Source: Cristatella mucedo (lineage: Eukaryota > Bryozoa > Phylactolaemata > Cristatellidae). From it: 64,000 nt of DNA. Below, in pieces: positions 46,001-55,539 of the stretch; position 1 is the stretch's first letter, and every line of letters starts with the position of its first letter. The stretch spans positions 3,346,001 through 3,410,000 of the forward strand of contig WPIO01000003.1 of the NCBI GenBank assembly GCA_009760855.2, in the 5' to 3' direction. The notes beneath the pieces are model-generated. The model was not told the DNA's origin. It saw only the letters and a list, made by a program, of their open reading frames with translations, and searched no databases. Both the position numbers and the translations under genes were made by a program.

Positions 46001-48244
46001 TATTCGTGAGAGCATGTCTTAACCTTTATTGGCCATATCTTTGAAACTTGCAAAAGGTAATACTTCAAAACCGATCAACTTCTAACTAACTGTGCTTATG
46101 TCCGTAGCTGGACTTATAACAGAAAATTTTCTTCGCATGAAAAAATGAAACTAATTTAGGCTGTCCCATCTTTGTGGTTTGAGTAGCCGAGTCCCGATCT
46201 CAAGGCACGTACCGTAAATGCCCACCTGCCCAGTGCCTTCTAACTGCAGATTTTTGACAGTTACAACGGTAAAGGCATGCCCGAAATACAGCAAGGCTGG
46301 CTCTTTGTAGGTGATGCGTTACCACAGTGCTCGATGGATCTGGCATAATGGCTTATTAGTAGGCCAAAAGATACAAACGGGATTGCTTTGCCGGGTAAAT
46401 GACTTAAACTTGTTCAGACTGAGAGTACATAAGGTGCAGCACGACCAATAGACAGAAGGAGGGCATTACTGCGCAGTAGCTGATGCAACGCTCCACGCGA
46501 CCAGACCCCCAACGTCGCTGGCAACTTTTAGCCTGAGGCATTCCTTTGCGCGACTGAGTAAATGCTGAAAACGAGACCTGGAGACCTGAGTTTGCTGTAA
46601 AGTCTTTCTAATAAATTAACAAAAATGCTCCCCAAGTCCGTTTGGAGCTTGAGCCAATGGCACCTATCAACAAAGAAGCAAGAACTATGCTCAATTGTGC
46701 ACCTTAATTGTACATCCTACACTTCACATCTTGCCCTGGAATTAAAATAAGCATTAACCTCTCATATGACACGCGACATTAGCACCCTCTCGATTATCGC
46801 GTTGACTCACCGACGGAACTCGGTAAGTCTCCGATTGCAGCGAAGAGATGTTACCGTTTCGGTTTGTGCATGACAGCAGGTCTTTGGACTTCCTGATCGT
46901 ATATCCGCCCAGGACTCCGGCATCGACATGGTACTCGGTCTTGCAGGTGCCCGTGACATCCTCCTATTCGAAGAAACGGTCGTGGTGCGGCAGCGAATTG
47001 AGGAACAGCCCTCGGCGGCGACTGGCGCTCCTCACTCCAAGCTGCAAGCGCTCCGCGCTGCACCTTCGACCGCGTTTCGCGCTGGCAGCTTCTCTCCTAC
47101 CTCCTCGACGGCGGTGGAGCTCTCCATGGTCGGCAGAGAGTTCTGGAAGGCCGACAGCACACCCCTTTTCAGGTTAAGCACTCGCTCGTCTTCGGTCGCG
47201 TCCGGGCAGAGGCTCTCTACGCGGCCGTCTTGGAAGGAGAAGCGCAGGGCGCTCGCCTCCAGGCGTTGGCCGAAGGAGGCGCTGCTCGGCGAGCTCCGGC
47301 CGTTCTCGAGCAGGCGCACGTCGCGCAGCTACAACCGCAACGGCCGGAAACGGCGTGCACTCTCTACCGCTGCAGACGCACTCGGAAACGGCGTGTCGCG
47401 AATATTTGCAGCACAGCTGAAACGGTGGGCTCGAGAGGAAGGCGAGCGAGTGACCGAGCGAACGCGCATCGAGATTTCGAACGCCTGATTGCACTACCTT
47501 AAGTGAGAACTCGCATTGCGACAAGACTTCCACGTCAGCCTTGGCTGAGATTTTCAGCGCCGAGCTGTCCGAACTTAGTCCTTCCACTTGCGTCAATGCC
47601 TCGCCAATGTAAGAGAACTGGTACGTCGTTCCAGTCGCGTATTGAAACTTCGCATTTTGTGAGAGCGACTCTGCAAATCGCGTAATTCTCGCAGACGAAT
47701 CTGCACGCTGCCGCCGAGGCGCGCGCGCCGGCGCGAGTATCGGCGACAGCGTCGTCCGCGCTCGACTGAATCGTAGCGACGTGCTCGTGCCGGTCGTCGA
47801 GCGAGAGACCGAGCGAGCGCGCGAACACTGCACGTAGCACACATACCTATGCACGACCTGGAGCACGTCCTGTCGCCGTCCTCCACGCTTATGGGACCTG
47901 CAACGTGGCGCGCGCTCGCGTCTAACACCCGAGTTCAATTACCCACTTTTGTTCACCATCTGCGAAGCCCCCTCTGTGCTGCCGAGCGCGAGCTAGCGAA
48001 GTCTAAGCGTCGCCTCAGTCAAAGCGCTCAGCCTCGCCATCTGAAGCGACACGGTCCGTTTCAAGAATCTTTAGCTGCACTCGCTGTGCCATACGCCGCG
48101 ACACCCGCGCTCGGCGCCAGCACCGCAGCGCGCGAGTTTTTTCGCAGCAGAGGCCAATTTTACAAAATGAAACATAAATCTGGACGTACCGGCGACGACC
48201 CCGGCCACAATAGTGGCAAGGACTACGTAATTCTTCAGCCTCAT
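24339..48244 (-). CDS. Giant apolipophorin-like large lipid transfer protein (38 exons, ~5,800 aa)
   Basis: Thirty-eight coding exons, all GT-AG, run from ATG at 48244 to TAG at 24339-24341, and the phases chain throughout apart from three small indels. The domain order is that of the large lipid transfer protein family (apolipophorin II/I, APOB, vitellogenin): signal peptide MRLKNYVVLATIVAGVVA, lipid-transport N-terminal module, RNKR furin-type site, very long beta-strand-rich lipid-binding region, alpha-helical block, vWD domain and a vWA-like C-terminus. It should be secreted and carry neutral lipids and phospholipids in body fluid. Insect apolipophorins are about 3,350 aa and human APOB about 4,560; this one is inflated mainly by exon 19 (2,117 codons). 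The frame breaks lie at 41102-41104, 33178-33184 and 24907-24911. The vWD domain argues against vertebrate APOB, and the length argues against vitellogenin and MTP. Confidence 0.93.
25502..26351 (-). CDS. Apolipophorin exons 35-36: von Willebrand factor D domain
   Basis: Exons 26077-26351 and 25502-25952, about residues 5222-5464. The vWD signature is clear: ATISGQHIQTFDRRHYDF, then GSCSYLLARDF, DFSLTIKYD, and in exon 36 TAGLLGTYNNEGSDDFMTSD, followed by a Cys-containing tail (CHWSAGYC, SSSCQNV, TICSS, SPCFS, MCADAAA, PHCAAI, EICGREGVQIYAP, SEC). The GLLGTYNNE segment is the hallmark second half of vWD. The acceptor of exon 35 is ATCATTGTAG before CTTATG; a nearer upstream TAG would break the frame. 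Confidence 0.93.
26466..27813 (-). CDS. Apolipophorin exons 32-34: amphipathic alpha-helical block
   Basis: Exons are 27354-27813, 26909-27252 and 26466-26814, about residues 4838-5222. Unlike the rest of the lipid-binding region this stretch is rich in Ala, Glu, Lys, Arg and Gln with few strand-breaking residues, for example DAELKAVVDYSQREMELIQR, AAKVQGKVMMLREKYDNMAK and LVDIEQLLSEVADAV, and should form long amphipathic helices. Insect apolipophorins likewise have a helical segment before vWD. Exon 34 returns to strands and ends PSLSEMLPPYE, joining the vWD domain. Confidence 0.85.
27814..27963 (-). repeat. Three 50-bp tandem copies, each carrying a splice acceptor
   Basis: Three copies of a 50-bp unit (27814-27863, 27864-27913, 27914-27963) with only a few substitutions lie in intron 31 directly before exon 32. 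Read on the minus strand, each unit ends in TTTGTAG, the acceptor used by exon 32; the exon begins at 27813, at the edge of the first unit. Use of the outer acceptors would add 50 or 100 nt and shift the frame. Confidence 0.95.
28065..33036 (-). CDS. Apolipophorin exons 20-31: further beta-rich lipid-binding region
   Basis: Exons are 32644-33036, 32184-32508, 31766-32076, 31415-31631, 31048-31331, 30642-30934, 30347-30535, 29805-30238, 29338-29697, 28929-29203, 28510-28821 and 28065-28418. The early ones still show the repeat hallmarks (KTPFEQASDAKFAFKL, KSPFEVLRSASAGV, ISTPFAAMSTVHAEF, LTTPFEMVRNLVARL), so the SPF/TPF array continues with introns at about one per repeat. From exon 27 on the sequence is less regular (VNVNANIKPFEGRMEV, YEMKFNVNTKRQAAEI, DIDLSG-like strands). 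No frame breaks occur in this block. Confidence 0.9.
33143..39491 (-). CDS. Apolipophorin exon 19: 6.35-kb exon of SPF-motif beta-strand repeats
   Basis: A single exon of 6,349 nt, about 2,117 codons, in a gene whose other exons average about 100 codons. It is built of degenerate units of about 65-75 residues sharing the pattern F-x-N-x-A-E-(L/F)-S-W-x-x-x-(K/R)-K, then a (S/T)-(S/T/S)-P-F box, then a short hydrophobic stretch and H-x-G. This fits the alternating beta-strand region of large lipid transfer proteins that wraps the lipid particle. Residues are about 1472-3588. The last 13 codons need a frame change near 33178-33184: the long frame ends at a TGA, whereas the next frame reads SLTDSRFALSLE up to a good GTAAGT donor. 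Confidence 0.92.
33760..35999 (-). repeat. 642-bp (214-residue) near-identical tandem repeats inside exon 19
   Basis: A unit of 642 bp recurs in register: the marker CAAAGTGCC (+ strand) starts at 35991, 35349, 34707 and 34065, exactly 642 apart. Copies 1 to 3 span about 35358-35999, 34716-35357 and 34074-34715; a fourth, partial copy extends to about 33760 before diverging. Copies 1 and 2 encode the same amino acids; copy 3 differs at about seven residues (for example VAMFSSPF for VATFSSPF and NGVETD for NGIDTD). Each unit covers three of the basic SPF repeats and keeps frame. This indicates recent unequal crossing-over or gene conversion; copy number may vary between individuals or be miscounted in the assembly. 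Confidence 0.95.
39589..42537 (-). CDS. Apolipophorin exons 11-18: open beta-sheet lipid-binding region
   Basis: Exons are 42200-42537, 41923-42105, 41563-41815, 41040-41464, 40686-40914, 40392-40596, 39906-40276 and 39589-39817. They encode beta-rich sequence continuing the lipid-binding cavity, with typical segments such as FLDATLVVPTMIGMPLNLTV, SGTMSVQGLTAQSTLKM and LARLSFDTPGS. Exon 14 carries a one-base frame break: the frame encoding IEISIPGREAMTAVGALEM is open up to an AAA run, and only the +1 frame then encodes VRIDVTIDKFTTKAIKL and gives the phase needed by exon 15. Apart from this, all exon phases match. Confidence 0.88.
42649..45914 (-). CDS. Apolipophorin exons 5-10: helical/lipid-pocket part of N-terminal module and cleavage site
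   Basis: Exons are 45665-45914, 45314-45563, 45052-45217, 44518-44850, 43083-43409 and 42649-42894. They encode the alpha-helical solenoid of the lipid-transport domain; exon 8, for example, has VHKVCSSMTACQ, VMYALKAMGNAG and DIRVAALQAFRRMPC, the 'A-L-K-A-x-G-N' signature seen in apolipophorin and vitellogenin. Exon 9 continues with AYLAVMSCPS and VVNQVGSFVWTHLTNL, the end of the solenoid. Exon 10 holds MRNKRD, a furin consensus, at about residues 711-714. The exon 9 donor is followed 30 bases later by a (TA)n run, and intron 8 contains a LINE tail. Confidence 0.92.
42688..42699 (-). other. Furin-type cleavage site RNKR in apolipophorin
   Basis: The codons CGA AAC AAA CGC encode Arg-Asn-Lys-Arg, followed by Asp, at predicted residues 711-714. 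In insect apolipophorins a furin-family protease cuts a basic R-X-K/R-R site near residue 720 to make apoLp-II and apoLp-I. The matching motif and position suggest this precursor is also split into a fragment of about 80 kDa and one of about 5,090 residues. The cleavage itself is inferred. Confidence 0.7.
43005..43053. repeat. (TA)n microsatellite next to an exon donor
   Basis: Two TA runs, the longer at 43021-43053, start 30 bases beyond the exon 9 donor of the apolipophorin gene. Confidence 0.95.
43787..44062 (+). mobile_element. CR1/L2-like LINE 3' end in apolipophorin intron 8
   Basis: Starts with the last codons of the LINE ORF2 (AAAAACACACCTATTTAGG), then the family's 3' UTR with two CTGCCACTAACCACAT / GACCCTGTGCATGTCACC segments, the GTAAAGCGCCTAGAGAGAG tail hairpin region and a final ATT repeat. 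It is one of the least diverged tails in the window and is antisense to the host gene. Confidence 0.85.
46811..48244 (-). CDS. Apolipophorin exons 1-4: signal peptide and start of lipid-transport module
   Basis: Exon 1 is 48190-48244, exon 2 47498-47670, exon 3 47101-47328 and exon 4 46811-46963. Exon 1 encodes an 18-residue signal peptide with a likely cut after VVA. The splice to exon 2 gives ESLSQNAKFQYATGTTYQF, then ALKISAKADVEVLSQCEFSL, the typical start of the vitellogenin/apolipophorin N-terminal beta-barrel. Exon 3 continues LRDVRLLENG and ERVLNLKRGVLSAFQNSLP. Exon 4 starts EDVTGTCKTEYHV, a conserved Cys-bearing segment of the family. The start ATG was chosen because it opens a signal peptide in phase with exon 2 and lies about 40 nt after a likely cap site under a TATA box. 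Confidence 0.92.
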
Positions 48245-48307
48245 CGTGAGGCTAGCGCCTACTAGTAACTGTACCCGTGTACTGGCAGCAACCCGTTTCG
48301 CAGTCGC

Positions 48308-48314
48308 TTTTATA
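48308..48314 (-). promoter_or_regulatory. TATA box of the apolipophorin gene
   Basis: On the minus strand TATAAAA lies 64-70 nt before the start ATG. A cap site about 30 nt downstream would fall near 48280-48286 (sequence CCAGTAC), giving a 5' UTR of about 40 nt. A TATA promoter fits a highly expressed, tissue-restricted secretory gene. Confidence 0.65.
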
Positions 48315-48319
48315 GCGGT

Positions 48320-49960
48320 CCGTCAGATGACGGTCCAAAGCTCAGAACTCCCAATCTCGCCGGGGAGGTCTGACCCCGCGAAGTGATAGCGCAACATGAC
48401 GCAGCGGCCCGAGCGGAGAGCAACGTTTGCTGAGCAAAGGGCGTCGAGCGAGAGCCCGAACGCCACCGCCACCGCCGCTGCGGCTGGTAGACAGCTTGGG
48501 GGCTCGAATTACGGCCTGACCTCGTCCGGTGGTCGCAGCCGTGGCCTCAGACTCAATTCGCCCTCAGCGTCAGATCGCAGAAACGATTGCTTTCCCTATT
48601 TACCCAAAGCATTCACCGCTAGTCCTTCGGGCTGGACAGGGGCTTCTTCAAAAATCGTCCGCGGGAGAATGATCGCCGCTGGAAATTGTTCATCCTATCG
48701 ACGACTTCAGTTCAATGAACAGCCGCTCTTTTGTAACTCTCGATGCCCTCGCTCCGCCAGTGGTACGCCTTCGTTCGTTGCCGAGCCCCGCTGTCGTGAG
48801 CTCTGTCGCGAAGCTAGTCATTCGCAGGGGGGAGAGAGAAGCACAGAGGTTGTTGGTTCGAATCCTCTAGCGAACGATCCTTTATTCCCAACTGCAGGAC
48901 GTGGTGATAGCCGTTAAGGCTCTTCTGTCGCTGCACAAACGAGGCTGTAAAATCAGCTAAAAAGCAGCGGGGCAGCAGCGCAGCTGCATTAGCTATCGTA
49001 GCGCCCGTAGCCGCCACTTTCCCTGGAGCGGTCGCGCTTTGCAACATATGTGAAGCTCTGGGGCTTCTTTTGCTCAGCCGCTGGCTCAGAATGCAGCTCT
49101 CGCAGTCTGCCGACCGCAAGGAACATCACCATATTCTCGCAACTGCCATTACCGCGAGACTCATCCGCTTGCCAAGATAACTATTGCAATGAAGCCAGAA
49201 CGCAAGGTGATTCTGCAAGAGCCGGGGAGATACGATCAATCGAGCAAAGTCTGACCGGACTAACTGGCACCAAGTGGCACAATCGGAATTTCCGGGGAGT
49301 TCGAAGAGCGGTAAGGGCTTGCTAGCCGCTCGCGTCATCTTGAAGACCTCAGCCAAAGTGCGAACGCCGCTGCGCTGCTTGCTCAAATCGAATCGGGACC
49401 GTTAGCAGGTAATGCTTCTGCTACACTTAGGGCTTGCCCTTAGCAACACATTGTCCTCTCGAGCCCACTAGCAGTGACCAGCTTCAACCTTCTAGTAGGT
49501 AACCAAAGCCCTCTGGCAGTTCTCTCTGTAAAAACAGAGCACAAGGCCGAATGCAATAATACGAGTCTCGAACCGCCGATCTGATCGGCTTTTAAGACTA
49601 CACCTTTGCCTTAGCGCTCTCGGACTGTCCTTTTCACTGTGGACGTTCTGTCTCACCACTCTGCGGGTCAACCACGGCCGCTGTAAATTAGCGGACTCAA
49701 GATGTCTAGAATCGCCGGTCAAATGCCGATACGGCGAGACATCGAGATGGACAACCGCAGCTAACGAACTCCGCGCCTCATCTTTCCTGTATTCTCACGT
49801 CCGTCTGGCATTAACCTCGGGTCTCGGTACGAATGCTTATTGAGTCTTGTACATTTACGATCGCCCACCGGTAGCTTCACAGGACCAAGTGTCTGCCAAG
49901 TGGGTGAGCTGCCCGGAGCCTCGCGGCACGGTTACAGCCACGGCAGCCTCACCGTCGTGT
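48320..49960. other. Upstream flank of apolipophorin; GC-rich, no supported gene
   Basis: Contains GC-rich unique sequence, one SINE-B-like piece at about 48840-48915 (GGTTCGAATCCTCTAGC) and no convincing exon. Long + strand ORFs here lack any recognisable protein pattern. Confidence 0.4.
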
Positions 49961-49990
49961 CTCGCTCGCTCGCTCGCTCGCTCGCTCGCT
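49961..49990. repeat. (CTCG)n microsatellite
   Basis: CTCG repeated seven and a half times. Confidence 0.97.
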
Positions 49991-50099
49991 GCGCATCGTT
50001 GGCCAAGCGCGAAAATCTGAGCGAGCGCAGTAAGCTCGGAGAGCGTGGTAGGAAGTAGGGGTCAGAATGAAAATGCGTCTTGATGAAGTAGCAGCGAAT

Positions 50100-51032
50100 A
50101 AAGAAGTTGCAATCAAGGTGCCAGGATCGGCCCAGAAATGTTTAGTGCTCACATTCGGCTCTGCCAGGTAACCCCTGTTGAATCTGCACGAAATGTAGGT
50201 GTCCTGTTCCAAAGTGACCTTTCGTTAGACAACCACGTCAGCTCCACATTCAAGTTTTCCTACTTTCAGCTACATCACGCTGCTAAAATTCGGTGTTTAG
50301 ATAGGGATACCACATCAAATTGGTCCATGCACATGTGACATCCCGTCTCGACTTCTATAACTCAATGCTTGCTGGTCTACCGACCTGTGTTATCAGGTGC
50401 TTATAGCTGGTGCAAACCTCTATAGCTAATCTTGTCTGTCTTCAGCGTCGCAGTTGCCACATCACAGCACTTTTCGCCGACCTACACTGGCACCTAGTCA
50501 AGCAGTGTACCGACTTCACGGTTTTGTCTCTCATTTTTAGGTCGCTTCAGTCTTTGGCTCCAGCCTATCAATCAGATCTACTCCCTACCAGGCCAAACAT
50601 CGTACCACCCGCTTTTCTCAGTCTAATCTTTTACCTATACCTCGTGTAAACCTTAAATCCTTTGGAGACCGCGCCGTTAGCTCATATGCTGCCAAAACTT
50701 GGAACTCACTTCCGACTTACATCGCGAGATCCCTTGACTTGCCCTTATTTAAAAATAAATTGAAAGCGCATCTATGTATCACAGCCTTTAGCAGGTTCAT
50801 GCGGTATTTGTGTCCCGTATGTGCTAACGCGTGCTGACACTGTGCATGATGGTACAAACCATATTTGCATTGCTGACCCTGTGCATGTCACCTGTAACAA
50901 TGTTTCACTTGTTGTTCATTGACCATGCTACATCCAAACATTTGATCGTGCTTGCTTTGCAGCAGATGTAAAGTGCCTAGAAGTAAATTGAGCTCTCTGA
51001 GGGTGCTATAATAAATGTATTATTATTATTAG
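50100..51032 (+). mobile_element. CR1/L2-like LINE, truncated inside ORF2
   Basis: Longer than most copies. It starts in the RT thumb/connection region (ESARNVGVLFQSDLSLDNHV), continues with the SLQSLAPAYQSDLLPTRPN segment, CTTGGAACTCACTTCC, the 3' UTR (GACACTGTGCATG, GACCCTGTGCATGTCACC) and ends TGTATTATTATTATTAG. The ORF has several frame breaks. Confidence 0.85.
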
Positions 51033-52270
51033 TTTAAGCCAAGTCAGCATCTGTATATACGACTTTGGAAATGAGTTCTAGAATCGAGGCTCTGATTATG
51101 ATCTTTAGAATCTAGGGAATAAGTTTCTGAGACGAAAATAAAGTGGAAATTCACACAGCTTAACACATCAGGGATGCCAAGTCATATGTCAAGATAAGCA
51201 ATAAGGATAGCATTAAAACATCCTGCATCTCTTATCAACAGTATAAACAAGGAGTACTTTGAGAGAATATGCCAGCAATGTCGACATACGGCTGCCGCCG
51301 AGCGGGATATAACAGAGTTCCTCAGTAACGGAGAAGCATAGCTGCTAAATATTACTTAACAATTTTTTAAACTACACATTAGACAAATTGCCTCCCATAT
51401 TTAACATCTCAGACGCGTGGCGTTGCTGAGCTTTATAGCGATAATAGAGGTAGCTGTGAAAGCGATTCTGCATCAAGGTGGATCCGTGCGCCACACTTCC
51501 GGATCAGGTCGTCAGCCTTCCGCTTGCTTCGAAGCTAGTCTGTGCCCACATACAGCATCATTCTTTCCTGCATCTGTCTCCATCTACGATCACTCAGCGA
51601 TCCCTCGCCTAGTCTGACAACACTCGAGCCCAGCTCTGCTCTCGTCGCGTCACTATTTACAGTCGCTCACCGCTCGAGAAGCTTTAGCATTATCTGAGAC
51701 AGTGCAATGCCTGTGATCGAGAGACAAAGTGCTCGAAATTTCTACCCGGCCCAGCGTGCTCTCTCCAAGAGAAGCTCAAAGAGCATGCTGGCGTGTTGAA
51801 TGCCAGCTAGTTTAAGACAACGGCTTAGGTGCTTGCTAACCTATGTCACAGCATACGCTTCCAGTTCAACTATATGGTCATGTAGGCGAGGCAAAGATTA
51901 CAGCCACCTGCCCCTGGCAGCCGGCGATCCAACGAGCTGCCGCTGTCCGTTCTCATTCGAGTGAGAACTTTGGAGTGACCATCCAAGTGACTATATCAGC
52001 ATTCTACTTCATGACTACCATTACAACGCCTATGCGGTGGCTTAGTATTTTCATTTAGTGCTAGGTTAAGGACCGCCAACGAAAATAAATAATTACACCC
52101 TCCGAGCTCGTGAACTTAAACGGTGCTCGGAAGCTGAGCGCTTGACGCTACCCTGTCACTTTGAGCTGCTGAGCTGTTGACGTAACCTTAGGATTCGGAG
52201 GTTAGTGAGCCTTGCCTTCTCTCCACAACGGAGGCGAAGTTCAAAACGTGAGGGCCAAATTGCCCGCGTG
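51033..52270. other. Intergenic, nothing recognised
   Basis: No repeat family or coding pattern that I can support between the LINE tail and the small minus-strand ORF. Confidence 0.4.
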
Positions 52271-52274
52271 ACGT

Positions 52275-52532
52275 TTATTGAGCACCTTGGAGCTGAGCTC
52301 CTTCAGTTGACTGCTTCTCCCTGGAGATAGTACCAGCAGCATCATACATGCCTCTGGACCTGCGAAAAAGCTCCCGACGCCACAATGTGGCTATCCCGGC
52401 AATCGCGGAGAGCCCTACAAGTCCCGGTACCATGACTATCGACGGTAGCTCCGCGAAGCTGTAGCAATCGCTGGGATCAGTGGCTATTGCCTCTCCAGCT
52501 ATCCTACACTTCAGTAGTCTCTCGTCAGCCAT
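52275..52532 (-). CDS. Candidate 85-aa single-pass membrane protein, family not recognised
   Basis: An intact ATG ORF starting in good context (CCCAAAATGG). The product is hydrophilic at first (MADERLLKCRIAGE), has one hydrophobic segment at about residues 31-51 (SIVMVPGLVGLSAIAGIATL) followed by WRRELFRRSR, so positive charges follow the membrane span, and ends in a polar tail. The TAA stop overlaps an AATAAA, which could serve as polyadenylation signal. I do not recognise the family. A (GA)n tract lies just upstream on the coding strand. It could be a complete single-exon gene, the last exon of a gene further right, or chance; the membrane-protein layout and stop/AATAAA favour a real gene modestly. 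Confidence 0.4.
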   Translation of the reverse strand: MADERLLKCRIAGEAIATDPSDCYSFAELPSIVMVPGLVGLSAIAGIATLWRRELFRRSRGMYDAAGTISREKQSTEGAQLQGAQ

Positions 52533-52565
52533 TTTGGGTGACGGCTTCAGAACATGATGCTTTCT

Positions 52566-52666
<101 letters not shown>

Positions 52667-52731
52667 ATCTCTATCTATATCTTGATCTTTATCTCTCTCT
52701 CTCTTTATCTCTAACTATACATTATCTCTCT

Positions 52732-52769
<38 letters not shown>

Positions 52770-53760
52770 TGCTAAGCAGAACGTTCGTCACAGGATGTCC
52801 TTCGTCCGTGTGCTTACAGGTAGCTGAAAGCCTGCAGCAGGATTCTGTTTACTTGGCCTGACCGTCACTATCGACGCGCAGCACGATTGTTCCATTTCGC
52901 AAGGGACACAGTTGCTTTGCTTCTATGCCAGTCCGAGTGATGATTGTCGCACTTAGTCTTTGTCTGGTTTCGCGCTACACATACTTGGTTTAGGTGCATA
53001 GCTGCCTTCGCATCTAGTCGAAGGATCTACTAGCCCAGACCTGGCACAGCATGCAGCCACGCGAGGTGCATTCGGAACATTGGAGTAGCACTAGGTCAGT
53101 TCGGCTGTTGGTTGCCATTGATTAAGAGCAGCCTCTGAATAGATAAATGTCCGCATATATGCAGTACCTATATCGATTTGCACTGCAAACTTTAAGCAGA
53201 AAAGCGTGATCTAGCTTCGTCGGAGTCACGATGTATCACTCTTCTTGCAATCGGTTTAGTCAGGCTCTGTTTTTATCGTGATTGACACTCAGATTTAGTG
53301 CAAGAGTGCTTTGTCTCGCCATCTGCTCAATAGGTCTGATATCATATTTAAAATGCAAGCATTTTAATCAAACAATATTAGCTAAATAATGTTAAATGAC
53401 TCGGCTTCCATAATAGCCTGGCAGGCAGCTCAACTGTACAGAAGTCCTCTAAGCTGCGATGGCGTCACCAATGTTCCGGACGAATGCACAATTTAAGCAA
53501 GTATTCAGTTGAAAACTTGCTGCTACGGACGCTAGCTACTACGCAAACTTCTACCTGCACTGCTGCGTTATTCTCACATTAGCAATGCCAGGGCGATAGT
53601 AGCACGGTAACGTGGGCGTGCAATTGACTTTTACCCCTCGTTGTCGGCCACTTATTGGCGCTTTTTAACACTGCCTGATACTGCTTATTATATTCCTTTC
53701 AGTGAATGGTCGATTAATATAGCTGCGTCACTCCCCTGCACAGGCTACAGAAAATTCCGA
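52770..53760. other. Intergenic, nothing recognised
   Basis: AT-rich, no supported gene or repeat. Confidence 0.4.
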
Positions 53761-53764
53761 ACCA

Positions 53765-53873
53765 ATCATTTGTATAGCTTCCTAGAAGAACTTAATTTAT
53801 ATCCAGGCTCTTCACGTACTCCATAGAGCTCGAGCCCACGACCTCACTCGTCAGAGGCGATCTATTTAACCTC
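53765..53873 (-). mobile_element. Degenerate tRNA-derived SINE (family A)
   Basis: AATCATTTGTATAGCTTCC, TTAATTTATATCCAGGC and GAGCTCGAGCCCACGACC match the reverse complement of SINE A, with more divergence and a truncated 5' end. Confidence 0.7.
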
Positions 53874-54551
53874 AAGGATCATCTAAGACTTATTAATACT
53901 CTAGCAGCGCTTCGAAGAAATTTCTGGCTGTTGTAGCTCTTTACTTTTTTCATACACGTCAACCTTGTGTAAATTATTTGACTAACGAAGAGCCTCTATG
54001 AATAAACCACGTACTCAAAATTTGTTTAAAACCCATATTTCTCTAATTTCCTACATGCGAGTGCGAGCGCTCATCGCCAGTAGGCTCGCTTTGCTGAATC
54101 ATAGTAGAAGCAGTTATACGGTCACGGAAGACAATGCTGGGTCATCTTACTATGTGACGGAAGGATGCCATCTTGCTGCGTTACGGACGGACGGACTTTC
54201 TCGCTTTAATTGATAGAGATATATTTACAGCTGTACAAATGCAGATGCTTAGTATATGTACAAGTATCTTCTAACGGACAAAATCAAAACATTAGTACTA
54301 TTAGCGATAGCGCTTTCCAGAACTTGAAGTCCGTGATTATCTTTTTGATTTGGCTCATTAGAATCCTTCTTTTAAACAGAATATTGTTTTAGAATGATTA
54401 CTCCTATCCAAACAAGCACCTCGCGACCATCTTCTTTCCTTCTCTGTCGTCATTTCCCTCGCCTCTCTCGCTTCTCTTTCTCTCTTGCTATTTCTCCCCC
54501 TCTCTTTCTGTCTCTCTCTCTTGCTCTCTTATTTTCTCTACCTTCTCTTTG

Positions 54552-54554
<3 letters not shown>

Positions 54555-54595
<41 letters not shown>

Positions 54596-54618
54596 GCCCT
54601 CTCTCTCTCTCTCTCTCT
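54555..54618 (+). repeat. (CT)n microsatellite, interrupted
   Basis: CT runs at 54555-54592 and 54600-54618 within a 250-bp pyrimidine-rich tract (about 54420-54660). Confidence 0.97.
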
Positions 54619-55082
54619 TTCTCTTGCTCTCTCTCTTTTTCTCCCTCCCTTCCACTTCGACTGTCCTGTACCAGCTCCTCTTGATATCTTTTTACTACAC
54701 GGCTGCCCGAGTGGCGTATTTGTTACACTTATTGCGTATTGGCTATCGCTTGCCACCTGGCTGTGCCCTTTCCATCATGCAATATTCTAGTTATTCCGCT
54801 GAGCATAATTGGTGTGCCTGGTGGCTAGTAATAATCATGTGCCTCACTCTGGGGCTGTCTGTTTTTAACTGTTAAGAGACACACTGCATTGCATCCTTGC
54901 TACCTCCGACTAACAAAGATAACACCTACCATGTTATGTTTGCGCCGCAGTCTCTCCAGCTGCGGAGTCGGGCTAGGCTACGATTCTGTGGGTCTATAGG
55001 TCTCTATCTAATTACCCAAGTAGAAGTCCCAAGCTGTATAATTTCTAGCGCAGCTGTCTCTGTTTCTCTTTTAATCTCTACC

Positions 55083-55196
<114 letters not shown>

Positions 55197-55539
55197 TTTC
55201 TTTTACTATCCTATACGATCTCTCTGGTTTTAGTCAGCTTTCTTAACCATTCATTGGCCACATGGAGTAACATACGAGCACTGTGTGACCTGAGATCCCG
55301 AAACTGAGCGTCAAAAGTTGAGCGCTGGTCGGCATTTCAAGCAACGCTGACTCGATAGAATTTTCCTAGGCTCTTACAACGAAGATGCTTTTACTTGACG
55401 TAGTTGGACCAGTAGCAAAGGTGAAATTGGTTATCCGACTGGCATTTAAAATAATGCTTGTAGGCCTATCAGAGTGTCCATCAATGCTAGATTGGTCATG
55501 CTGTTTGCTATCTGCACCCTCCGATTGCGTGAGCGAGCA

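Noticed and set aside
24339-48244. Vitellogenin or microsomal triglyceride transfer protein
   Set aside because: Length of about 5,800 aa, a furin site near residue 711, SPF repeats and the vWA-like tail fit apolipophorin; MTP is below 1,000 aa and vitellogenin usually below 2,000.
46848-48265. Long + strand ORFs over the 5' end of the apolipophorin gene
   Set aside because: They are GC-driven shadows of exons 1-4 and introns on the other strand.
49560-49650. tRNA-Leu-like sequence on the minus strand (TCCGAGAGCGCTAAGGC with GGTTCGAGACTC)
   Set aside because: The anticodon stem and acceptor stem do not pair, so it is at best a tRNA pseudogene or SINE head.
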